Shown here piece by piece: positions 1-7,200 of a stretch of DNA of 13,003 nt. The stretch's first letter is position 1. Each line of letters begins with the position of its first letter. The position numbers and the translations under genes are program-made. This DNA comes from an uncultured Lachnospiraceae bacterium (lineage in GTDB: Bacteria > Bacillota > Clostridia > Lachnospirales > Lachnospiraceae), in contig CAKRPI010000061.1 of the NCBI GenBank assembly GCA_934376945.1, positions 1-13,003 of the forward strand, given 5' to 3'. Below the pieces are notes generated by a model. The model worked only from the letters and a program-made list of their open reading frames with translations, did no database searches and had not been told where the DNA came from.

Positions 1-5
1 GTCAA
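1..5 (-). promoter_or_regulatory. Truncated -35 element at the window edge
   Basis: Read on the minus strand, the window ends in GTTGTTGAC, preceded by two A-runs each followed by GTTG. The terminal TTGAC fits a sigma-A -35 box whose last base and matching -10 lie outside the window. It sits about 110 bases downstream of the -10 of the promoter at 115-143, a spacing typical of tandem promoters. Only the half-site is visible, so this is tentative. Confidence 0.3.
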
Positions 6-114
6 CAACTTTTTTCAACTTTTTTATTTTTGTTTGTCGGTGCTTGTCTCATCTCTGAGCTTTGCATCCGGCTTTTTTTGTGTCTCTGCGGTGTCTTCCG
101 CAGCGACGTGTTAC

Positions 115-143
115 ATCATACCACCACCTTTCCCAGATGTCAA
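115..143 (-). promoter_or_regulatory. Strong sigma-A promoter reading left out of the window
   Basis: On the minus strand there is a perfect -35 TTGACA (143-138), a 17-base spacer and a -10 TATGAT (120-115) matching consensus at five of six positions. Upstream (about 145-200) lie A- and T-tracts of the kind that act as UP elements. Transcription would start near 108 and run left off the window. The first transcribed stretch can fold a 6-bp hairpin (86-103). No open reading frame follows on this strand before the edge, so the target gene is outside. The strength of the elements and the second -35 at the edge resemble a stable-RNA (rRNA) promoter region, but that is inference. Confidence 0.6.
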
Positions 144-297
144 CACTTATTTTTGAAATTTTTCAAATTTTTTGTATTTTATATTTTATTCCTATTGTTC
201 ATGCATTTCAGACTATTTTATTCTTTCTCTTCTCTGCAAAATTCTTAACATACAACCTTGAATTCTGCCAAGAAATTTGTCCTATAATTACATAGTA

Positions 298-516
298 AGG
301 AGGAATCCATTTACGGGAGGATTCCTTACGAGCCTAGATTCCTTATGATCCTGCAAGTAGCGAAGCGGATTGCGAATGTCCGCTTTACAAATCATTCCCG
401 CAATCCGTCCTCCATTTTACAAAAAATTTCGCCTTCATTTGGTTGGCGCAGTCCACTACACTTCCCTAATTCAGGCGAAATCTCATAAGAATAGATCCCT
501 ATATGTCCATTTTACA
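298..516. repeat. Cluster of inverted repeats with a recurring short motif
   Basis: Several nested symmetries are visible. GTAAGGAGGAATCC (297-310) faces GGATTCCTTAC (319-331), pairing as 11 bp with a two-base bulge. GATTCCTTACGAGCC (320-334) is repeated directly at 337-351 with two changes. CGGATTGCG (366-374) and CGCAATCCG (399-407) form a 9-bp stem. The motif TCCATTTTACA occurs at 411-421 and 506-516, with variants TCCGCTTTACA at 379-389 and TCCATTTACG at 306-315. Such density suggests a structured intergenic element, possibly one dispersed in the genome. No known element is recognised, and the boundaries are approximate. Confidence 0.4.
420..481 (-). terminator. Possible Rho-independent terminator for the CLC transcript
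   Basis: On the minus strand ATTTCGCCT (481-473) can pair perfectly with AGGCGAAAT (434-426), followed immediately by a run of six T residues. It lies 77 bases past the CLC stop codon, in the right place to end the operon. The 38-base interval inside the stem is longer than usual for an intrinsic terminator, so the structure might instead be part of the repeat cluster it sits in. Confidence 0.4.
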
Positions 517-557
517 TATACAGTAAATTTTCAGTGCCTTTTCCTCGTATCCTAATT

Positions 558-1814
558 TTACTCTTTCGTCTTTTCATTAATAAACTGAAGCTTCGTTTTG
601 GAGTACATAATCTTCTGGCTATGATAGAGTCCAAAATAACCGGATTCGAGATAACTGACTGATACTGCGATCAGGAAAAACGGCATGCAGTCAAAGCCAA
701 ACATCTCAAAGCTAAGCAGCAGCGAAGAAATCGGTGCATTTGTTACACCGCAAAATACTGCTGCCATACCACACGCTGCTGTAAGCGACGGAGAAATGCC
801 CGCAACCTGTCCGAACAGACAGCCAAAGGTTGCACCGACAAACAACGTCGGAACTATTTCGCCGCCCTTAAAACCACAGGACAGTGTAATCGCTGTAAAA
901 ATCATTTTTAATAAGAAGGCTTCCGGTAGCGTTTCTCCGGAAATTGCTTTTTCTACAATGTTCATTCCGGTTCCCAGGTAATCCGTCGTATGCAAAAGCT
1001 TTGCAAGTAAAATGATCAGCGCACCGCCCACCACCGTACGCAGCCACGCATTCTCTATTTTTGTTTTGAAAAAGCGTTCGGTCCGGTGCAGGATTTCACA
1101 GAACAGTATGCTCACTCCCGCACACAGCAGCGCCAGCAGAACAATGAGCGCACCATTTTTCAGATCAAAATTCACCGATGCAGGGACAGCAAAATGCTCT
1201 CCGTGTGCACCTACCATCTCAGCAATCTCGCGCGCAATCAATGCAGAAATGGCACATGGTACGAGCGCCGCATATTCCATAATTCCGATACTGATTACTT
1301 CCATTGCAAAAATTGCTGCCGTCAGCGGCGTTCCAAAAAGTGCTGAAAAGGCAGCGCTCATGCCACACATGATCATCGCCTTCTGATCATACTCGTCCAG
1401 TTTCAGCCATTTTCCAATCGTCCCGCCAAGGCTTCCGCCAAGCTGCAGCGCCGCTCCCTCTCTTCCGGCCGAACCGCCGCATGCGTGTGTCAGAATCGTA
1501 GACGCAATGATCAGCGGAGACATACGAAGCGGCACGTAGGTGCCGGACTGAATGCCTTCCAGCACGCGATTCGTATCACTTTTATATGGATCAAAGCGAT
1601 ACATTGCAACAATTATAAGTCCGGCAAGCGGCAATAAATACAACATCCACTCATGCGTCTGCCGAAATCCGGTCACGATCGTAATACATCGTCCAAACAA
1701 TCCGGCGACAAATCCAAGCACTACGCCGCATACACCTGCCAGAAGCAGCCAGCGCCCAAGTATGTACACTCTGCCTACACATTTTTTTGCAGATTCTCTG
1801 ATAAAATTTTCCAT
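558..1814 (-). CDS. CLC-family anion transporter, possibly of the fluoride-type subgroup
   Basis: A 418-residue polytopic membrane protein of the chloride channel (CLC) family, which moves halide ions across the cytoplasmic membrane, usually as a 2:1 anion/proton antiporter dimer. The gating-glutamate motif is GREGAALQLG (residues 117-126, with Glu119), where Cl-/H+ exchangers usually have GREGP. The second helix-N motif reads GFKGGEIVP (314-322). The canonical GSGIP anion-binding loop is not recognisable: the equivalent region near residues 79-88 reads SDTNRVLEGI. These departures recall CLC-F fluoride/proton antiporters, but I cannot prove that subgroup, and no fluoride riboswitch is seen upstream. 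There are about ten or more hydrophobic helices and no CBS domain, and it is somewhat shorter than ClcA of E. coli (473). The start is supported by GAGGGAG eight bases upstream. It begins 11 bases after the lipoprotein stop and is probably cotranscribed with it. Confidence 0.88.
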   Translation of the reverse strand: MENFIRESAKKCVGRVYILGRWLLLAGVCGVVLGFVAGLFGRCITIVTGFRQTHEWMLYLLPLAGLIIVAMYRFDPYKSDTNRVLEGIQSGTYVPLRMSPLIIASTILTHACGGSAGREGAALQLGGSLGGTIGKWLKLDEYDQKAMIMCGMSAAFSALFGTPLTAAIFAMEVISIGIMEYAALVPCAISALIAREIAEMVGAHGEHFAVPASVNFDLKNGALIVLLALLCAGVSILFCEILHRTERFFKTKIENAWLRTVVGGALIILLAKLLHTTDYLGTGMNIVEKAISGETLPEAFLLKMIFTAITLSCGFKGGEIVPTLFVGATFGCLFGQVAGISPSLTAACGMAAVFCGVTNAPISSLLLSFEMFGFDCMPFFLIAVSVSYLESGYFGLYHSQKIMYSKTKLQFINEKTKE

Positions 1815-1825
1815 GATTCTCCCTC

Positions 1826-2797
1826 TTATTCTCTTCTCATGTACTCTCCTGCATACGCATCTGTGATTCGTTCACAGTTCTCATAAACTGCAGATCCCTC
1901 ATTCCAATAACTGAATTCAATCAATGACTGTGCATCCAGCAGCTCTTTTCCGGCACCAGTTCCAAGCCGTTTATCGATTCTCGCCGCAATATCGTTTTCT
2001 TTTCCACTCACCAGGTCAACCACGAGCTGAGGATCTGCCTCCATAATTTTCCCGCTATAAATAAGAAGAGTACCATACGTACTGATATCCTCGTATCCTT
2101 CTCCGGCGTCTTCTATTACAGCTTTCGTGAGCGCTTCTGTAAGCCCTTCATAAAATGCACTGCTTCTCAATCCGCTTTTGTCGTTATAGAAATCCACGCC
2201 AACTGCATGTATCATCTCATGAAGTGTCGTATGGCACATCCGTGTATCATCCTGCTCGTACTGCTCCATCTCTTCCTGCGGCAGAAAAATTTTTCCAGTC
2301 CCGTCCGAAAATCCTCCGATCGTTTCCGGAATTGCATCAGAAGTCCAGACCTCAATTTTTTCCACCTGCTCCGACAAATCAACCCGATATGTCTTTTGGA
2401 AATAATGAGTAAGAAGCTCGCGCGCATCCGAAATCCAGCTGTAATCTGATTCCTCAAGCGGCACCCCTGCCTCTTTCCACCGAGCACTCTCGTTGTATAG
2501 CTCCTGCATCCCCTCCAGATCCTCCTGCAGTCCCTCCTCATACATGCTCAGATCATTCAGTTGCAGCTGATTCGCCTGCATACCTGCCATGCTCAGATTG
2601 ATGTCGGTTTCCGGCTCGTCTGACATGCTCAGATTGGTGTCGGTTTCCAACTCGGCTGACATGCTCAGTTCGGTCTCATTTACCTGTATTTCCGTTTCTT
2701 TCGCCTTGCACGCCCCGAGCTGCAAAAATGCTGCTCCAATCACAATCAGCATCCGGCTGCATCGCAAAAGCGTTTGTTTTTTCTGTTTTCCCCTCAT
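1826..2797 (-). CDS. Lipoprotein with HExxH zinc-protease motif
   Basis: A 323-residue secreted, membrane-anchored protein. The N-terminus has a basic n-region (MRGKQKK), a hydrophobic stretch and a lipobox LGAC with Cys30 as the lipidated residue. A low-complexity acidic linker follows (about residues 31-80) with a 12-residue tandem repeat. The C-terminal part carries HEMIH (193-197) followed about 20 residues later by EGLTEA, a spacing suited to a gluzincin-type zinc site with a glutamate as third ligand (Glu217 or Glu221). I do not recognise a named family; proteolysis is inferred from the motif alone. The start at 2797 is chosen because AAAGGGA lies upstream and it gives a proper signal peptide. 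The frame is open further up to 2872, but that extension is charged and lacks signal character. The first 122 bases overlap the end of jetD in another frame. It ends 11 bases before the CLC gene. Confidence 0.8.
   Translation of the reverse strand: MRGKQKKQTLLRCSRMLIVIGAAFLQLGACKAKETEIQVNETELSMSAELETDTNLSMSDEPETDINLSMAGMQANQLQLNDLSMYEEGLQEDLEGMQELYNESARWKEAGVPLEESDYSWISDARELLTHYFQKTYRVDLSEQVEKIEVWTSDAIPETIGGFSDGTGKIFLPQEEMEQYEQDDTRMCHTTLHEMIHAVGVDFYNDKSGLRSSAFYEGLTEALTKAVIEDAGEGYEDISTYGTLLIYSGKIMEADPQLVVDLVSGKENDIAARIDKRLGTGAGKELLDAQSLIEFSYWNEGSAVYENCERITDAYAGEYMRRE
2589..2672 (-). repeat. 36-bp tandem repeat inside the lipoprotein gene
   Basis: The string ATGCTCAG recurs at 2589, 2625 and 2661 on the plus strand, exactly 36 bases apart, with most of the intervening sequence conserved. 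This gives two full copies and part of a third. In the protein it encodes the 12-residue units LSMSAELETDTN and LSMSDEPETDIN followed by a partial LSMAG, directly after the lipid-anchored cysteine region. The unit is in phase, so copy-number changes would lengthen or shorten the acidic linker without breaking the frame. Confidence 0.8.
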
Positions 2798-4241
2798 TCT
2801 GTTTCCCTTTCCATGCTCCCGTTTCTTTTTGCTTCTTCCTGTTTTCCTCTGCAAAAGCCAAATCAAGCACATCCTTCAAAAGCCACTCCAGCAGATTCTC
2901 CTGATAACCGGCCAGCCCTTTTTTTTGAACGTTCTTTGCAGTCTCTAAAAGCAATGGATGCCGAATATTCACAAGCTTTGCCATTCCGCTCTCTGGAATA
3001 CGCTCTGCTGAACTGCTTTTCTCATAATCCTCCGGTGACATACGCCAGATATGAATTCCGTTCCCGAATTTTCTCCACAAACGATCGGCGATCCGGATTC
3101 CGTCCGGATCAATGTCGCCGCTGTAATAAATGTCCGCACCACTTTTCAACAGTAATGGGATCAGCTGCTGTGCCGCCGCGCGCGGTTGTCCGGAGGTACA
3201 AAGCAACGTATACCGTTCTTTTTTCTCCCGTGTATCTTCCTTCCAGTCTTCTTTCAGATGCGGCTCATTTCCGCCCGCTTTTTGATAAGAGCTTCGCTTC
3301 AGATGATCCACCAGATAACTAAATACCATCTCATTTTCAACGATATACACGTGTGCTCCAAATGCTTTGGCCCCGGTTACTCCACACAGATTTTCCATCG
3401 TGATCACACATGGCTGCCGCATCTGACAGAACGCATCGTATGCCGGATGAATCTCTGTTCCCCGATACAGCCGCATTCCATACGCATGCACCATGGAAGA
3501 CACATTGTCCGGCAGAATTCCGATACGCTGCATCAGTTCGCGCCATGCATAAGAAGTTTCCGGCATATCCGTATTTTTCAGCCAACATGCTGCCTGTGTC
3601 AACAATATTCCTGCTGTTGTTCCCCGGTCAAAATAATGTGGATTTCCTGAGATATCTGCTGCAAATACTGCCAACGGAATCTCAGAAACAGAATTCGCCC
3701 GCTGCCTTCCTGCTTCCATCAAATCAAGTGCCGCTGCTATATGGCTTACCAGAATCTCCGTCTGCTGCGGATCTTTTCGATATTCACGGTTCAGAATAAA
3801 GTAGCCATATTTCTTTTGATTCAGCATCTCCGAAAACCACTTCGCTGCTGCTGATTCTTTATTTACTTTTCCGAATATATTTTTTTGTATGTTATTCCAG
3901 AACCCGTCTTTTGCTGTTGCTTCTGCTTTTTGCTGCTCCGTCCTTGAACAGAGCGTTTTTCCGAAATACTGCTCCAGCAATTCTTTCAGGTCCACCGGCG
4001 CAAACCGTGTTTTCTGCAATCCCTGTTCAAATTCCAAAACAGTAAAGCGAATTTCTTCTTCATAAAATACTCTTCCGACCATTCCGCCGATTGCACGCCG
4101 CTCCTCTTCTGTGGCATCACGCAGTGTAATCCTGCCCGCCGCCCGTCCGTAAGAACGCCATTTTTTCCAGAGTTCTTCAAAGCATCTTCGATATACAATC
4201 TGGCTCTTGAAATACTCCGCACATTCTTTGTTACTGTTCAT
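2676..4241 (-). CDS. jetD: Wadjet type II JetD, Toprim-fold nuclease subunit
   Basis: The effector of the Wadjet system: in characterised systems JetD resembles the topoisomerase VI A subunit and cleaves closed circular DNA engaged by JetABC. This 521-residue protein fits the TIGR02679 group (N-terminal DUF3323-like region, C-terminal DUF2399). The N-terminal third has the family pattern around RAAGRITLRDATEEERRAIG (about residues 33-52). The Toprim-like domain shows VENE (about 301-304, the likely metal-binding glutamate) and, after CTSGQP (about 348-353), GDIDPDG (375-381), the DxD metal site, followed by IADRLW and IWRM. The ATG at 4241 is preferred over an in-frame TTG at 4244 because AAGGA is better spaced to it. 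It overlaps the end of jetC by 11 bases. The last 50-60 residues are Lys/Glu/Gln-rich, look unrelated to the family, and overlap the lipoprotein start, so the C-terminus is probably an extension. Confidence 0.9.
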   Translation of the reverse strand: MNSNKECAEYFKSQIVYRRCFEELWKKWRSYGRAAGRITLRDATEEERRAIGGMVGRVFYEEEIRFTVLEFEQGLQKTRFAPVDLKELLEQYFGKTLCSRTEQQKAEATAKDGFWNNIQKNIFGKVNKESAAAKWFSEMLNQKKYGYFILNREYRKDPQQTEILVSHIAAALDLMEAGRQRANSVSEIPLAVFAADISGNPHYFDRGTTAGILLTQAACWLKNTDMPETSYAWRELMQRIGILPDNVSSMVHAYGMRLYRGTEIHPAYDAFCQMRQPCVITMENLCGVTGAKAFGAHVYIVENEMVFSYLVDHLKRSSYQKAGGNEPHLKEDWKEDTREKKERYTLLCTSGQPRAAAQQLIPLLLKSGADIYYSGDIDPDGIRIADRLWRKFGNGIHIWRMSPEDYEKSSSAERIPESGMAKLVNIRHPLLLETAKNVQKKGLAGYQENLLEWLLKDVLDLAFAEENRKKQKETGAWKGKQNEGKTEKTNAFAMQPDADCDWSSIFAARGVQGERNGNTGK

Positions 4242-7200
4242 CAAGAATCCTTTCCCGCCCGTTCCAGGTATAACGAATCACAGAAACCGCTTTTGAATTC
4301 TGCGGACGCAAAAGCTCTGCGATCCGAAGCCCCTTCACAGTTTCAAAACAGCCCCACAATGCCTGAGAATTCATGATGTAATCGAAATCAAGCTTTTCCA
4401 CCAGCTCAAACATACTGCTGATGTTTTTGTCATCGACACCGGCAAATGCCTCATCGAGTGCCACGATCCTCGGGTGATCCTTCCGCTCGGCTTTTTTGTA
4501 CTGTGCATTCACAGCTGCAAAAAGTGGAACATACATCGCCATTGCTTTTTCTCCTCCGCTGAATCGATTGAAGGCAGCATTGGTCAGCAGCTTCTTCTGC
4601 TCCTCTCCCCGCTGAAAATACATATGGAATTCAAACCATTTCCGATAATCAAGTGCATCTCTGACGAGATCCATATAGTTAATCATACCATTTTCTTCTT
4701 CCACCCTCATCTTTTCCATACGAATTCTGCTGCGGAAATGCGCCGCAACCTTTTCAATATCCTCGATTGAAAGAAGTGACCGGTCCCGAAGAAGGATCTG
4801 CTCCAGCTCAGCAATATCAAGTTCGCTGTCATTCTCAGCCTTGCGCGGCTTCCAGTCCAAGGAAAAGCCCAGTCCCATTGAAGTGTCCATTTCCTTCATC
4901 AGCTGCGACATATCTGCCACCCATTTTCGGCTCTCCGCAATCCGATCCGTCAGCTGCTGACTGATTGTCTGAGAAAGGATATCTTCAAACAATTCCCGGT
5001 CTTTTTGCTGGATCAACAGCTCAGTTTCATCAATCGCTGCTTTTAGAAGCCTGTAAAACTCCTCCAGGTATACCTTTTTCCCATTCCAGACTGACACGAT
5101 TCTTACACGGCTGCGCAGTGTACTGCCATCCACGCCTTCGTCCGCCCGTTCCTGTGCAAAGCAGTTTTCCACAGAGGTTCCATAACTGACCAGGCTTCCG
5201 TTATATTTCTGATAGACCTGAAGCAGGGCGTTCAGCAGTTCACCCGGCTCTCTGTTTTTATCACTGTCACGCAGACAACCCACTGCCGTTTTGGCACATT
5301 CCGGAAGTGTCCTGCTCTCACAGTCAAATACCAGCTTTAAAGCAAGCTCCTCCTCAAAATATGTTCTTCGTTTTGTCTCTGCTTCAATTTTCTGCTGCAA
5401 TTCTGCTTTTTTCTCCGGTTCTTCCAGTTCCATACGCTGCAAACGTTCCCGCAAAACAGCCAGTTCTTCACGCAGTGAGAACATATCTTCATTAATTTGT
5501 CTCAGTTCTTCCCGCAGTTCTTTTAAACGGTTTGCTTTTTCCGCAATATCCGGACGGCTTAAATACTCTTCATACTGCTGAATCTGGATTTCAAATTCCT
5601 TTACCCTGATACTGTATCCCCGTTTTTCAACAAAAGCATCATCCAACTGCTGCTCGTCCCGTTCAATCACATCTCTTTTCAGGACAGCATTGCTTTTCTT
5701 AGCTGCAATTTGCAGAAGATTCTGGCGGATTTCCTGCCAGATGCGCCTGTATTCCTCTGCCGCTTCCAGTACTTCACTATACGCTTCCTCTGTTCTTCCA
5801 TACGGAAATGGTTTGCATTTCTGCAGCATATTCTGATACTTCTGATTTTTCTGCTCCTGTATCCTCTGTTCCTGCTCTTCCCTTTTTCTGCACTCCTCCA
5901 AGGCAACTGAAACAGTAATCATACACTGCTTCTCCAGCGCAAGTGCTGCATTGATTTCAGTAAAGGCCGGCATTTTCCGATATTCATCCTGAAGTACTTC
6001 CAAGGCACTGCCGATTTTTTTCAGTTCCTCCTCTGTTTGCAATGCAGCCTCTTCCAGTTCGCGAATGGTATTCTCCAGCTCTTTGATCCGTTGTTCTCTC
6101 CGACGCTTTCTTGCCAGCGTCCCGACAAATTCTGCTTCGCCTTCTTTATCTGCACGTCCAACCAGTATTCCATGCCGGAACCAGCCATCTTCTCCAAGGT
6201 AAATGCCCTGACCGCATTCCGCTTCATAAAGATTTGACAAAACCCATTGTACCGTTTCTTTCAGCGTCGGTTCCAGAGACTCATTGACCTGCAGATCCTG
6301 AAACGAAGAACTGCCCTTTTGCCATGCATACAGAACTGTATCCAGAAACTCCGGACAGGATTTACGGATTGTTGCAAAATCTGCTGCAGAAACAACCAGG
6401 GCATCCAGTATTCCGGCCTTTTGCAGCTGCTCTTCCAACCTTGCACAGGCCTCCGGAGCCAGATTTTCTGAAAATTCCACCGTCTTGTAAAATGGAATCG
6501 CTATAATTCCCAGTTCCTGCAGTGCACGCCTTGTGCGCTCCGTACCTGAATCACGCTTTGGCTCAAGCTCCGGCTGATTCTGGATACAAAGCAGCTCTTC
6601 TTTTATCTCTTCGAGCTTCTTTTTCTGTAGCTTCCACTCCTGCTCGCTTTGTGTCTTTTTCTCCAGCAAAGCGCCTCTTTGTATCTCATAATCGCTGTAA
6701 AGCAGCTCCTGAATGCCTCCTGCATCTTCTACGGACTGATATTCCTGTATCAACTGCTGCGCCTGCTGCAGTACTTCCCGACTCGGATGCCATTGCACTG
6801 CATTCTTTTCTGTCTCAAAAAGAGCAACAATCCAGCGATCAATGCTTTTCCCTACCTCTTCCTGTGCGCTTTGCAAGCACTGCTCCTGCTCTGCACACTC
6901 TTTTTTCTGTCTTTCCAGCCAGTCTGCAATCTCATCATACTGACGTTCCATTGCTTCGTACTGTGCAATCGCTCTCCGGCACTCTTCAAGCAGCCGCTTC
7001 AAAGCATCAAGCTCTTTTCCAATCTCATCACGTGCAGAACCAGATTCTGGCTCTGTAAGCACAAGTACCCTTTCATGCTGCTCCCATTGCAAAATTTCCT
7101 GCTGCTCTTCCAGTTCTTCCTTCTGATTTCTCAGTGCCTGTGTCTTTTCCTCCAGCTGTTCTTCCAGCTCTTTCAGGCAACGCTCCTCCTCCCAGATCCG

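Larger units (their letters stand above)
1..557. other. Gene-free intergenic region
   Basis: These 557 bases separate the CLC stop codon from whatever lies beyond the left edge. Short reading frames exist on the plus strand (for example 370-555), but none has a convincing ribosome binding site and start pair or a recognisable protein family. What is visible is a strong minus-strand promoter in the left quarter, a cluster of inverted repeats and a recurring short motif at 298-516, and a terminator-like structure at 420-481. The left 300 bases are T-rich on the plus strand. I see no tRNA or rRNA in it. Confidence 0.6.

Noticed and set aside
259..310. Plus-strand promoter and AAGGAGG ribosome binding site (TATAAT near 282-287)
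   Set aside because: The -35 candidate TTGAAT is 19 bases away and no start codon lies at a suitable distance after AAGGAGG. The AAGGAGG is part of an inverted repeat.
370..555. Possible 61-codon plus-strand gene in the left intergenic region
   Set aside because: It starts with a non-ATG codon lacking a ribosome binding site, and lies across inverted repeats and the terminator-like structure. It may be a frame within a dispersed repeat rather than a protein.
1815..1825. Fluoride riboswitch in front of the CLC gene
   Set aside because: Only 11 bases separate the two genes, enough for the ribosome binding site alone.
2589..2672. CRISPR-like array from the 36-bp periodicity
   Set aside because: The repeats abut without unique spacers, are in frame in a coding sequence and number fewer than three.
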